Part shown: piece after piece, positions 44,346 through 52,860 of the stretch
How the letters are laid out: every line of letters starts with the position of its first letter
Numbering within the stretch: position 1 is the first letter of the stretch
IMG/VR virus record: IMGVR_UViG_3300032331_001791
Coordinates: 28,148-92,147 of that record
Reading direction: 5' to 3' (one strand)
Source: a virus
DNA: 64,000 nucleotides
Translations under genes and position numbers: made by a program
Notes under the pieces: generated by a model
What the model saw: the letters and a program-made list of their open reading frames with translations, nothing else
Databases searched by the model: none
What the model was told of the DNA's origin: nothing

Positions 44346-45806
44346 ATGAACACTATTACTAAATTTTTAATCAGTGCTTTTTTATTCGTTTCATTTTTGG
44401 GAATAGTTAAGGCAGATGGTCCTGCTTGGACTTATTACTCTGCTCAAATTGCTAACGATGTAGGCATAGGAAAAGATTTCACAGTCATTTCCTCCAGGAA
44501 TGGAGGCAGCGATCCAAACGGTACTACAGGCACAGGAACTAGCGCAGGAACGGTCAGGCTGCTTGATAATGTAAATGGTCAAGTAGTCTGGCAATACCAG
44601 CCTTGGCAGTTTGCAGAGGTTAAGGTTGACGCTGCTTGGGATGCTAATGTCTTTGCTGTAATTAGCTCTGAGAGAAACTCTACTTTTAGCAAGTTTGATT
44701 ATTGGTTAAGAGTTTGGACAGGAGGAACTCCAAACCTAGCCTTTGAACTTAAGCTTAATCCTATTTTTGAATATAGTAATTTTGATTCTAATTTAGAATA
44801 TTATCTTGGAAAGATGAATGTTCATGTTTCCAAGGATGGCAAGACAATTGTCGCTTGGATGATGTCAGGACAGCGTGGTAATATCTGGACTCTTGATCTT
44901 CCATCAGGAACCTGGAGAGCGCATAAGTGGGATAATATATTTCCACTATCTCCATCCACAAATAACTATGGTTGCTCTCGCTTAAGTGAAGATGGCAAAC
45001 TTTTAGTTATAGCCAGTATAGGTTATACTGCTGGATTTCATACTGATCCTTTGTCAGATGATACTTCTGTAGTTGAAGTTTATGGATATCAATGGGCTCC
45101 CCAATTCCCAGCCTTATGGGAATATGTCAATCCATCATCTGGAGGAATTGCTTTTGCAAGACAAGCGAAAAATGCTCAAGTAAAGATTGCAAGCTTTATT
45201 GGCTATACAAGACTTGATGTAGACCATTTACAGAAGTTTCCATCAGCTTGGTTCCCCGAAGCTAATTACAGTTCCTTTGGTTGGTGGCATTGGATAAAAT
45301 CTGAATGGAATGACCCAGAAGGTTACGCAATGTCTATATCAATGTCTCCTGATGGAAACACGATGTGCGTTGGAACTATAAAGCAAGTTGCTCCAACTGC
45401 ATTTTATCCAGATTCTTGTGGACTAGCTTTCTATCAAATTAATGCTGGTTATCAGCGTCAGCCAGCGTTAGGATATACTGATCCAAATAATGCTTCAGCA
45501 TGGCCCGTAAGAGTTAATAATATCACAATACCAAATCCAGTAACAACAGCGTCACCAGGATATCAAACTATTGATTGGATAAATAATAATACAATCATTG
45601 CACTTTCTTCTTTGTCAAATAACAATTTACTTGTACTTAGAAAGAATGCAGGAGTTTGGGGAATAACCGCAGCGTATCCAATGGATGCTACTGCTCAGGG
45701 AAACTTATTATCCTTTAATTCAAATGGTAAGGTTGGAGTTGTAAAAGGTGCTCCAACAGGTCAGCCTGTTGGATCATATTTGACAATGTACAACATCACA
45801 CCTTGA
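44346..45806 (+). CDS. Exported beta-propeller-like protein
   Basis: A 486-aa protein. ATG 44346 is preferred (AGGAG 4 bases upstream, and it starts the signal peptide MNTITKFLISAFLFVSFLG...KA); an ATG at 44322 would add 8 residues. After the signal, repeated Trp-rich segments (VRLLDNVNGQVVWQYQ, WDANVFAVISSE, RLSEDGKLLVIAS, SMSPDGNTMCVGT) look like WD/YVTN-type propeller blades. It is unusual for a phage to export such a protein; a secreted glycan- or surface-binding factor is possible. Unknown function. Confidence 0.6.
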   Translation: MNTITKFLISAFLFVSFLGIVKADGPAWTYYSAQIANDVGIGKDFTVISSRNGGSDPNGTTGTGTSAGTVRLLDNVNGQVVWQYQPWQFAEVKVDAAWDANVFAVISSERNSTFSKFDYWLRVWTGGTPNLAFELKLNPIFEYSNFDSNLEYYLGKMNVHVSKDGKTIVAWMMSGQRGNIWTLDLPSGTWRAHKWDNIFPLSPSTNNYGCSRLSEDGKLLVIASIGYTAGFHTDPLSDDTSVVEVYGYQWAPQFPALWEYVNPSSGGIAFARQAKNAQVKIASFIGYTRLDVDHLQKFPSAWFPEANYSSFGWWHWIKSEWNDPEGYAMSISMSPDGNTMCVGTIKQVAPTAFYPDSCGLAFYQINAGYQRQPALGYTDPNNASAWPVRVNNITIPNPVTTASPGYQTIDWINNNTIIALSSLSNNNLLVLRKNAGVWGITAAYPMDATAQGNLLSFNSNGKVGVVKGAPTGQPVGSYLTMYNITP

Positions 45807-45816
45807 AATAAATTGA

Positions 45817-45860
45817 AAAAAATTCCTCCTAAAGCTATTATACTTTAGGAGGAATTTTTT
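45817..45860 (+). terminator. 18-bp hairpin: terminator that contains the next gene's SD
   Basis: A perfect 18-bp inverted repeat (left arm 45817-45834, right arm 45843-45860) around the loop CTATTATA, ending in six T directly before the next ATG. The right arm contains AGGAGG (45847-45852), the Shine-Dalgarno of the 591-aa gene, 8 bases from its start. Confidence 0.93.
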
Positions 45861-47636
45861 ATGTCTTTTTCAATAAATGTACAATTCCCTAATGGTTTAA
45901 GGGGACAATCTTACGACAACTTACCTGGCCTTATAATTAAGGATTCTTCAGGAAATCCAGTTATTGGAGCAATGATTTTTTCTGAAAAAACCGATGGTTG
46001 GTTGTGGGGCATTATTAGGTTAACCAATGGATTAATTTCCCCAACAAATAATCAAGTAAATTCATCCGTAGGTATCGTATCTATTGAAAAAATAGATTTT
46101 ATGTGGAAAGATATAGTCTTTCACACAGAATCAAAAGTATACATGAGACCTAGAGGAATTCTAGAAATTCCTTTTGCATTTAGGTGCGAGGATAATTATG
46201 GAAGAGAGAATCCTTTAGATAAATGCTTAACTAAAACTAGAATCAAGAAGCTGGATAATTATGGCCCAACTAATTATAAACAACCTACAGTAGATACTGT
46301 TCAACAGAATAAAGTTATTAAACAGGCTCTTACTGAAATAGATAAAGCTATCCATGCTCCGGGGTATGTTTACAACAATGAGGCAGAAAACCTATCTTAT
46401 CAATTTAAAAAATTAGGACCTTTTACAGTTGAAGGCTACCCTAATGGATATGCTCATGGTGGTTATGGAATAGATCCTAATCACGGCTATGAAGGTGTTC
46501 CATCAATGCTCAAGTATCATTTTGAGATGGCAAGAGCTAATATGCATAGACAATTCTGTGATGCTATTTCAATTGATACTTTTGAACCAGTTTCTCTATA
46601 TGAATGGAAAACTCCTGTAGGCCGAGACTTAATGAAAGGTCAGGAAGGTAGGCAAAATGAAATAGAATTGCTTCCTTTCTTGGTTGGTGATTATAATACT
46701 TATCAATATAAAGTTCATAGTAAGTTTAATGTAGAGCCTGATTATGTAAAGGAACTTTGGGAATATCGCCCAAATGATTTAGCGCATATTATTCGTGTCG
46801 TTAGGCATTTGATTCCATTAGTAGAATATTTACCAACTACTAATCCTATTCGTAGGTGTGCTTTATATGATTTGAGAATGATAGCAGAAGACTGCCGTTA
46901 TCAAGCTTGGTCAGATCGTAGAGATGAGTTGGCTACTCCAGCATACCCAGGTCAGTGGATTCCACAAACGCTAACCAGAATGATGATAGAGCCAGCATTT
47001 AAAGGGCATCCAAGACTAGAAAGAAATGCTGGTTGGATGGCATACCTAGGTGCGTGCATGATTAAGTATCAAGGTCCATTAGGGTGGGGAACTTGGGCAG
47101 ATAATATGCTTGATGTATTTCAAAAGTATCAGGATGAATATTCGATACCTCATAGAGATACACACCCTACAGCTTTTCCAGAGGGAGCAAGAGGGACCCA
47201 AATTTTTCATATGGCTATTCTAGGCATAGGGGCTACGGCTCTATCAGTACAAAAACAAATGAAAGGTTACGATTGGATTGAGCGCATGGCTACCTCAATT
47301 TATCTTAGACAATCCCCTCTGAAGGATCCTTATGGAGGTTCTACTTACGGGCCTCCTCATTGGTGGCAAACAGAGCAAAATGGAAAAACTATAATTCCCC
47401 CCTCCTTTTCGATGCACGGAGACCCTGCTCACACTCTGGCTTTTATGGCTTTGATTATAAAGTATACAAAAACACCAACAGTGGCTGTTGAATTTTTAAG
47501 AAAGAGTTTAATTTTTTACACTCCTTCCAACAATCTCACGGAGAGGCTTGCCTTATTCCAAAAAATGCAAAATAAATCTTGGATAGCGCATATGCAATCA
47601 GAGATAGAGCAAAGAAGTACCTCCCCTCGTAGATAA
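45861..47636 (+). CDS. Large hypothetical protein
   Basis: A 591-aa protein with no recognised family and no signal peptide. Residues 1-110 are beta-rich (a carbohydrate-binding-like or Ig-like module). Residues about 150-591 are rich in Trp, Tyr, His and Arg, with helix-like segments (LAHIIRVVRHLIPLVEYLP, RRCALYDLRMIAEDCRYQAW, RNAGWMAYLGACMIKYQGP, TQIFHMAILGIGATALSV), which recalls alpha/alpha-barrel carbohydrate enzymes, without proof. AGGAGG lies 8 bases upstream inside the terminator hairpin. Confidence 0.55.
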   Translation: MSFSINVQFPNGLRGQSYDNLPGLIIKDSSGNPVIGAMIFSEKTDGWLWGIIRLTNGLISPTNNQVNSSVGIVSIEKIDFMWKDIVFHTESKVYMRPRGILEIPFAFRCEDNYGRENPLDKCLTKTRIKKLDNYGPTNYKQPTVDTVQQNKVIKQALTEIDKAIHAPGYVYNNEAENLSYQFKKLGPFTVEGYPNGYAHGGYGIDPNHGYEGVPSMLKYHFEMARANMHRQFCDAISIDTFEPVSLYEWKTPVGRDLMKGQEGRQNEIELLPFLVGDYNTYQYKVHSKFNVEPDYVKELWEYRPNDLAHIIRVVRHLIPLVEYLPTTNPIRRCALYDLRMIAEDCRYQAWSDRRDELATPAYPGQWIPQTLTRMMIEPAFKGHPRLERNAGWMAYLGACMIKYQGPLGWGTWADNMLDVFQKYQDEYSIPHRDTHPTAFPEGARGTQIFHMAILGIGATALSVQKQMKGYDWIERMATSIYLRQSPLKDPYGGSTYGPPHWWQTEQNGKTIIPPSFSMHGDPAHTLAFMALIIKYTKTPTVAVEFLRKSLIFYTPSNNLTERLALFQKMQNKSWIAHMQSEIEQRSTSPRR

Positions 47637-47651
47637 AAAAGATAATATTTG

Positions 47652-47660
47652 TCTATAATG
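47652..47660 (+). promoter_or_regulatory. Candidate promoter (TCTATAATG)
   Basis: TATAAT (47654-47659) ends 6 bases before the ATG of the exported 150-aa protein, with no clear -35. Same layout as other TATAAT-near-ATG sites in the window, suggesting a nearly leaderless phage-sigma promoter. Confidence 0.4.
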
Positions 47661-47665
47661 AGAGC

Positions 47666-48118
47666 ATGATGAAAAATATTATGCTCTCATTAATTTTTAC
47701 TCTTGGAATGACTCTTCCTTCTAGTTCACAAGGAACAACTTATTGTACTTCCAATCCTAATTCTAGTGGTAATACTGCTAGTATTTCTTTCTGTATTAAT
47801 GATGGTGGCCCACCTCCCCCTAACCCTTGGTGTGCTGTTATGCTTAACGCACCAGCAGGAGTCTACACACAACTTTTGTGTGGTACTTCTCCAATGTCAA
47901 ACCCTTTTGGGAATGGTATGTTTTGCATGAATCCTATGCATCCAATTTATCGTGTTGGCCCTATGATTATTACAGCACCTAATGGTAGTGCTGTGCAATG
48001 GATTAATTGGGGTGTTCTTCCGAACCCTATGATGCAACCTTTGTACTTCCAATGGATCTTCCGTGATCCTACTGCTACGGGATTTTCTTATAATACTTCT
48101 AATGCTATGGTGTACTGA
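47666..48118 (+). CDS. Small exported Cys/Pro/Met-rich protein
   Basis: A 150-aa protein with a signal peptide (MMKNIMLSLIFTLGMTLPSSSQG), then a region with five cysteines, a PPPP run and many Met-Pro/Asn-Pro pairs. No family recognised. ATG 47666 or 47669 possible. It lies between the 591-aa gene and MazG; the stop overlaps the MazG start by one base. Possibly a periplasmic or surface factor. Confidence 0.55.
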   Translation: MMKNIMLSLIFTLGMTLPSSSQGTTYCTSNPNSSGNTASISFCINDGGPPPPNPWCAVMLNAPAGVYTQLLCGTSPMSNPFGNGMFCMNPMHPIYRVGPMIITAPNGSAVQWINWGVLPNPMMQPLYFQWIFRDPTATGFSYNTSNAMVY

Positions 48119-48447
48119 TGAATTTTAAACAATATCAAGAAGAAGCATCTAAATTCGCTATCTATAAGGATACGGTAATCTACCCATCACTCGGCCTTGC
48201 GTCTGAAGCAGGAGAGGTGTGTGATAAGATTAAAAAAATAATGAGGGATAAAACCTCAAATGACTTTGAAATTAGTAAGCAGGATGCTGACAAAATAGCA
48301 GCAGAGCTTGGTGATGTACTTTGGTATGTTTCGGCTCTTGCTACTGATCTTGGTCTTAAACTAGAAGATATTGCTAAACAAAATATTAGCAAGCTTCAGG
48401 ATCGGAAAGACCGTGATAAGCTTAAAGGTTCTGGAGATAATCGTTAA
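48118..48447 (+). CDS. mazG: MazG-type nucleotide pyrophosphohydrolase
   Basis: A 109-aa single-domain MazG. LASEAGEVCDKIKK (about 27-40) and AAELGDVLWYVSALA (about 60-74) supply the ExxE and ExxD metal ligands. It hydrolyses (d)NTPs to monophosphates and in phages may lower (p)ppGpp or recycle host nucleotides. TAATG overlap with the deaminase gene. Confidence 0.88.
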   Translation: MNFKQYQEEASKFAIYKDTVIYPSLGLASEAGEVCDKIKKIMRDKTSNDFEISKQDADKIAAELGDVLWYVSALATDLGLKLEDIAKQNISKLQDRKDRDKLKGSGDNR

Positions 48448-48836
48448 TGGACGATCTGCCGCCGCCGATGCGGGTTGCAATCAAACAAGCGCATCGTTCA
48501 ACAGCAAGATTTAAGGTTGGTGCTGCTATCGCAAGGGGTAAAAAAGTCCTTGCAGCAGCACACAATCTTTGGAAGACTCACCCTAAGTTCGGATCAGGGT
48601 TTTATGGTAACTTACACGCAGAAGGCCATGCCATTTATAAAGCTTTAAGAATGGGGCATGACCTAAGTGGTTGTACCATATATGTTTATCGTAAGAATAA
48701 TAATTTGGCTAAACCGTGTAAGCATTGCCAAGCTTTAATAGAGAAATACGGTATTACCGATGTTGTATACAGTGGAGCTACAGACTATGGATCAATCAAT
48801 TATAAAGAAACTAAAAACAGCAGGATTGCTGTCTGA
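48447..48836 (+). CDS. Cytidine/deoxycytidylate deaminase-like enzyme
   Basis: A 129-aa zinc deaminase. HAEGHAIYKAL (His/Glu motif, about 56-66) and KPCKHCQALI (PCxxC motif, about 90-99) bind zinc. FKVGAAIARGKKVLA resembles cytidine deaminase N-termini. It is likely to feed dUMP to ThyX. It overlaps the UvsX gene by 50 bases. Confidence 0.75.
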   Translation: MDDLPPPMRVAIKQAHRSTARFKVGAAIARGKKVLAAAHNLWKTHPKFGSGFYGNLHAEGHAIYKALRMGHDLSGCTIYVYRKNNNLAKPCKHCQALIEKYGITDVVYSGATDYGSINYKETKNSRIAV

Positions 48837-49761
48837 TACACAGACAGACTTAGGATTTATCTCAACAGGCAGTTATGCCCTGAACAAGATTATCTCAGGT
48901 GATTATACCAAAGGTATACCTATTGGTATGATTACACAGTTCCATGGAGAAGCAAGCACGGCTAAGACTGTGTTTGCTACTCATATTTTAAGAGAAGCAC
49001 AAAAGCTTGGTCACTATACAATGCTTGTGGATAGTGAGAATGCATATAACCCAGACTTCGCTAGAAAGCTTGGTATTGATCCTGAGAAGCTGATATACGC
49101 TGCTCCAGAGACTTTGGAGGACTGCTTTGATGTTATCGAGACCACTATCAAGTCTATTCGTGAATCTGATACAGAGACTCCTATCGTGATTGCATACGAC
49201 AGTATTGCAGTTAGCCCTTGCAAGGCAGAGTATGAGGCAGAAAACTACGATGGTAATAATATGCAAGGAGCAGTAAGAGCTAAGACTACAGGCAACTGCT
49301 TACGCAAACTTAACCCTTTAATGCGTAAGTACAAAGTAGCTTTAATCATAATTAACCAGATTAGAAATAAAGTTGGAGTTATGTATGGCGACCCAACGAC
49401 TTTAGCTTCAGGAGGCAAATCACTAGAATATTACTTAGGAGTAAATTTAAAGACCATCTCTAATAAAACAAGTGATTTAGTTAAAGAAGATACTGGAAAA
49501 GTTATAGGAATTCAAGGATCTGTTCGCAATACAAAAAATAAAGTGTCTGTTCCTTTTAGAGAATGTGAATTTGAGTTAATTTATGATAGTGGATTAAATC
49601 CTTATTTTGGTCTTTTAGAATTACTAGTCGAAGATAAATTAGTTACACAATCTGGAGCGTGGTATACTTATGAAGATCAAAAATTTCAAAAAAAGATATT
49701 TTATGATGAATTTTCTTCTGATAAATTTAAAAAACTAAGAAAATTTTTAGGGTTGGAGTAG
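48787..49761 (+). CDS. uvsX: RecA/UvsX-like recombinase
   Basis: A 324-aa recombinase from ATG 48787; an upstream TTG is not needed. Walker A is GEASTAKT (54-61), an altered version of GPESSGKT; MLVDSENAYNPDFARKLGID (about 76-95), PIVIAYDSIAVS (Walker B) and IIINQIRNKVGVMYGDPTTLASGGKSLEYY (L2/C region) are UvsX/RecA-like. It catalyses strand exchange with the UvsY- and gp32-like proteins. An HNH nuclease gene follows 13 bases later. Confidence 0.9.
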   Translation: MDQSIIKKLKTAGLLSDTQTDLGFISTGSYALNKIISGDYTKGIPIGMITQFHGEASTAKTVFATHILREAQKLGHYTMLVDSENAYNPDFARKLGIDPEKLIYAAPETLEDCFDVIETTIKSIRESDTETPIVIAYDSIAVSPCKAEYEAENYDGNNMQGAVRAKTTGNCLRKLNPLMRKYKVALIIINQIRNKVGVMYGDPTTLASGGKSLEYYLGVNLKTISNKTSDLVKEDTGKVIGIQGSVRNTKNKVSVPFRECEFELIYDSGLNPYFGLLELLVEDKLVTQSGAWYTYEDQKFQKKIFYDEFSSDKFKKLRKFLGLE

Positions 49762-49774
49762 TATATACATTTAA

Positions 49775-50245
49775 ATGATGTACTCCTGCTCTAAATGTAA
49801 AAACATATTATCTGAAGAGAACTTTTGCAATAATAAAGCAAGGCATAATGGAAAATCTGCTTATTGTAAAAACTGTGATAATGAAAGAAAAAAGACATAT
49901 TCAAAAACAGAAAAAGGAAAAATCGCCAATAAAAGAAGGCAAAGACGAGTTGATAAATCAAAAATAAAAGAATATCAAAAAATAAGCAGAAAAAAAAGAC
50001 AAGAGTTAGTTGATGAAGTAAAAAAGAAAGGTTGCTTTCTTTGTGGATATAATAAAACTTTTATCGCTTTAGATCTTCATCATTTAGAAGAAGACTTCAA
50101 GGTTGATACATTATCAAACATGATTTACTCTTCCTCACTAAAAAAAATAGAACAAGAATTAAAAAAATGCATTGTTTTATGTGCAAACTGTCATAGGGAA
50201 GTTCATCATTCTGAACACCTACGAAATTTATTAAAAATAAGTTGA
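49775..50245 (+). CDS. HNH homing endonuclease
   Basis: A 156-aa protein. An N-terminal zinc ribbon (CSKCKNIL ... CKNCDNE), a basic linker (45-80), then GCFLCGY (about 91-97), LDLHHLEEDF (catalytic His pair) and CIVLCANCHREVHH form an HNH domain with structural zinc. Such free-standing nucleases spread next to conserved genes, here right behind uvsX. A relative lies in the tRNA cluster. Confidence 0.85.
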   Translation: MMYSCSKCKNILSEENFCNNKARHNGKSAYCKNCDNERKKTYSKTEKGKIANKRRQRRVDKSKIKEYQKISRKKRQELVDEVKKKGCFLCGYNKTFIALDLHHLEEDFKVDTLSNMIYSSSLKKIEQELKKCIVLCANCHREVHHSEHLRNLLKIS

Positions 50246-50269
50246 ATTAGGTAGCTCACCTACTATAAT
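50242..50269 (+). promoter_or_regulatory. Sigma70-like promoter (TTGAAT-16-TATAAT)
   Basis: -35 TTGAAT (50242-50247) and -10 TATAAT (50264-50269), 16 apart, lie just after the HNH gene and upstream of the 88-aa gene, with a 20-base leader containing AAAGG. Confidence 0.55.
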
Positions 50270-50293
50270 TATAACAGGCCCGAAAGGCTAACT

Positions 50294-50560
50294 ATGAAAG
50301 AAAACGATCTTTACACTGAACTTACTAATTTAGTAGATTCAGCTTTTGAAAAACATTTTAAAGGAAAGAAAATGGATAATAACCAAACTCAATTGACCCA
50401 GTCCAATCAAAATACTGCCAGCAACACTAACCCTAAGTATCACACTATTGAGGAGTATACTAAGGCTACGGGTAAGCGTTTCCGAATGACCAAGGAGCAA
50501 ATGCAACGCGAAATCACCCGTGAACAAGCATTTGCAGAATTCCTTAAAACTATTAAGTGA
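50294..50560 (+). CDS. Hypothetical protein
   Basis: An 88-aa protein, polar and Gln/Asn/Thr-rich in the centre, with a basic helical C-terminus (YHTIEEYTKATGKRFRMTKE). First gene of a small-gene operon behind a good promoter. No family recognised. Confidence 0.5.
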   Translation: MKENDLYTELTNLVDSAFEKHFKGKKMDNNQTQLTQSNQNTASNTNPKYHTIEEYTKATGKRFRMTKEQMQREITREQAFAEFLKTIK

Positions 50561-50561
50561 G

Positions 50562-50759
50562 ATGGGTAAGTCATTTAAAAGAAATAATTCAGATAGCTAC
50601 AAGTACGGTAGCAATAAAAAACCAAAGAAACCTAATCATACTCGCCGTTTTTCCAACTTTGAGTCTAAGTTAGAGGAAGAGAGGGAAGAATGGCGAGAAG
50701 CTTTTAAGGATTTAAATAAAACAGAGAATTCTGACAATGACCGAAGAGATACAAAATAG
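50562..50759 (+). CDS. Small basic hypothetical protein
   Basis: A 65-aa protein from ATG 50562, one base after the preceding stop; an upstream GTG would overlap the previous gene. Lys/Arg/Asn-rich start and EEEREEWREAFKDL helical end. Overlaps the next gene by 23 bases. Function unknown. Confidence 0.45.
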   Translation: MGKSFKRNNSDSYKYGSNKKPKKPNHTRRFSNFESKLEEEREEWREAFKDLNKTENSDNDRRDTK

Positions 50760-51048
50760 TTATGATTCGATAGAAACTTTTGATTGGGAGCCAATATCCT
50801 TCCCAATTTATGATGTTCCAGAAAATGATATTTATGCAATTTGGGATATCCATGGAAATAAGATGTTGGCTAATAATTGCCCAGCTAAGTGGCAATTTCA
50901 AGAACTTGTAGAATATTATGTTCAAAATCGAATGGACAGATACCTACATAATATTGAATGGAGTGTAGAATATGCCTACGACATATGTTCCAAAAACACC
51001 TCACCTAGCTCAGACCAAGATTCAGAAGATAGCCAAGAAGCTAATTGA
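50737..51048 (+). CDS. Hypothetical protein
   Basis: A 103-aa protein, acidic and aromatic-rich (FDWEPISFPIYDVPENDIYAI), with a Ser/Asp/Glu-rich tail. It overlaps both neighbours, the downstream one by 77 bases, which is long. No family recognised. Confidence 0.45.
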   Translation: MTEEIQNSYDSIETFDWEPISFPIYDVPENDIYAIWDIHGNKMLANNCPAKWQFQELVEYYVQNRMDRYLHNIEWSVEYAYDICSKNTSPSSDQDSEDSQEAN

Positions 51049-51307
51049 AGAATCAGATCAGGATAGAGTTTTAGCACTAGAGGCTCATGCATACTTTAAA
51101 CAACGGGTTGAAGAGAACCCAGCCGATAATGTTTCCAAAGCGTTAATGGTTGATTGTCTTAAAGTAGCTCAGTCATCAAAACAAAATGTTGTTAAAGTTT
51201 TAACTTTAATGACAAAGATGAATGAGAAAGATGAACCTGAAAAAACTAAAGCAAGCGGAACCGCCGAATCCTTATTTTCTGAACTGGATCAAGTGAATGA
51301 ACACTAA
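50972..51307 (+). CDS. Hypothetical helical protein
   Basis: A 111-aa protein with likely helices (TKIQKIAKKLIEESDQDRVLALEAHAYFKQR, shown from 15 onward, and SKALMVDCLKVAQSSKQNVVK). It overlaps the AAA+ gene start by 11 bases. Not recognised; small adaptor is one possibility. Confidence 0.5.
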   Translation: MPTTYVPKTPHLAQTKIQKIAKKLIEESDQDRVLALEAHAYFKQRVEENPADNVSKALMVDCLKVAQSSKQNVVKVLTLMTKMNEKDEPEKTKASGTAESLFSELDQVNEH

Positions 51308-52745
51308 AGGTAATTATCTAGTAATTTGTGATGAGATAAATCTGGTTCTTCAAGTTAAAATATTAGATAACAATGAAGAATCAGCACTTTTTACTCAAAT
51401 ACGCCAGAAGATCTCTGGAGTAGAAAAATATTTTTCTTACATAGAATACAAAGAATTTATTTGTAAGAAAATTATTATTGACTATGAAGAGATAGTTTCA
51501 GGTGCTATTCAGCATGAAATTGATAGTGATGCATATAGAAAATTATTGGATAACTTATATTCAGCAGTATGTATAATTTATCCCCCTCTATCGCTAGAGT
51601 TTGTTGCAATTGATTTGAATTCTGAGAAACACAGCAAACTAGACAAGATGAAAAATTCCTCAGATTTCTTAAAGAACTTGACAGAGACTTTGAGATCACA
51701 AATAGGAAAAGATACTGTTAAGAAGAAGGTTAGCAAGGTTAAAGTTCCTCCAACAATTAAGACTAAAACTGGTTTTGAAAAGTTGGAAAGTGAAATGAAA
51801 AAATCTATTATTGGACAAGACCATGCTATTGATTCTGTTATAAAGCATATGAAGCTTATATCAGCAGGATTATCACACTCATCCTCTTTCTTCTTTGTTG
51901 GACCTACTGGAGTCGGTAAGACTGAACTATCAAAGCTTATAGGCTCTAGTTACAGTGGTCACTTCTTTAAGATAAATTGTGCTGAATATGCTGGAGCACA
52001 CGAATACGCTAAACTCATAGGATCACCCCCAGGATATGTGGGTCATTCAGACAAGAGTATTCTGAAAGAAAAATCAGACATATCAAATAAGTGGGTATTC
52101 CTCTTTGATGAAATTGAAAAAGCAGATGCTAAACTAGCAGATTTTCTATTGTCTTTGCTCGATGATGGAACTTGTACAGATAACATGGGCAATGTGCTAG
52201 ATTTTAGCGAATCTATTTTTATCTTCACTTCCAATCAAGGGGTTAGTGATGTTAAGTATAGCAGTCTAGGTTTTGTAAAAAACAAACCTAGTAAGGAATC
52301 TATTAACAGCACGATCTTCGATTCAGTAAAAAAGAAGTTTAGTCCTGAATTTATGAATCGTATAGATGAAGTTATTTTCTTTAATTCCTTAAGCAAAGAG
52401 GATGTAAGGAAGATAGTAATCAATAAGCTATCAGAATATCCAATTAATCTTACTGAAGACTTAATTGATTATGTTATAGAAAAGTCTTATTCTTTCGAGT
52501 ACGGTGCTAGAAATGTTGCTCGTTATATTAAAAACAACATTGCAACAGTAATAGCAGAGGCCATACTAGAGAAACAAGTTAAAATGCCAGCTAAATTTAT
52601 CCTAAATATTAAGGATGGGCTACCACAAGTTTGTGAGGTTATAAATGAAAAACCAGCGAAAGAGCAAAAAACCAAAAAGTCAAACCAAGAGGTATTGGAA
52701 GTTCGTGTCGGGGGAGAAAATCCTGCTGCACAAAAAAATGAGTGA
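51297..52745 (+). CDS. ClpA/ClpB-type AAA+ ATPase (single D2-like domain)
   Basis: A 482-aa protein. Residues 1-150 are a private N-terminal domain. The AAA+ module follows: IIGQDHAIDSVIKHM (about 171-185), Walker A GPTGVGKT (202-209), a GSPPGYVGH pore loop (about 243-251), Walker B FLFDEIEKAD, sensor FTSNQGV, and FMNRIDEVIFF with the Arg finger. The C-terminal D2 small domain ends in FEYGARNVARYI. Single-ring Clp-like unfoldases occur in environmental T4-like phages; target unknown. The last 40 residues are basic and disordered. Confidence 0.85.
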   Translation: MNTKGNYLVICDEINLVLQVKILDNNEESALFTQIRQKISGVEKYFSYIEYKEFICKKIIIDYEEIVSGAIQHEIDSDAYRKLLDNLYSAVCIIYPPLSLEFVAIDLNSEKHSKLDKMKNSSDFLKNLTETLRSQIGKDTVKKKVSKVKVPPTIKTKTGFEKLESEMKKSIIGQDHAIDSVIKHMKLISAGLSHSSSFFFVGPTGVGKTELSKLIGSSYSGHFFKINCAEYAGAHEYAKLIGSPPGYVGHSDKSILKEKSDISNKWVFLFDEIEKADAKLADFLLSLLDDGTCTDNMGNVLDFSESIFIFTSNQGVSDVKYSSLGFVKNKPSKESINSTIFDSVKKKFSPEFMNRIDEVIFFNSLSKEDVRKIVINKLSEYPINLTEDLIDYVIEKSYSFEYGARNVARYIKNNIATVIAEAILEKQVKMPAKFILNIKDGLPQVCEVINEKPAKEQKTKKSNQEVLEVRVGGENPAAQKNE

Positions 52746-52854
52746 GGAAGAAAAGTATTTAGTTTTTAATTGTGCAGTTAAAACATTAAAAGGACAATAC
52801 CCATCAATAAACAGCTTCGAGTTAATAGATTGGGTATGTGATAACATTCGATAA
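52645..52854 (+). CDS. Small hypothetical protein overlapping the AAA+ gene
   Basis: A 69-aa protein. ATG 52645 is chosen because GAGG sits 6 bases upstream; an internal ATG at 52738 lacks an SD. The first 33 codons overlap the AAA+ 3' end in another frame. The core MSEEEKYLVFNCAVKTLKGQ looks folded. Unknown function. Confidence 0.5.
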   Translation: MKNQRKSKKPKSQTKRYWKFVSGEKILLHKKMSEEEKYLVFNCAVKTLKGQYPSINSFELIDWVCDNIR

Positions 52855-52860
52855 ATTTAA

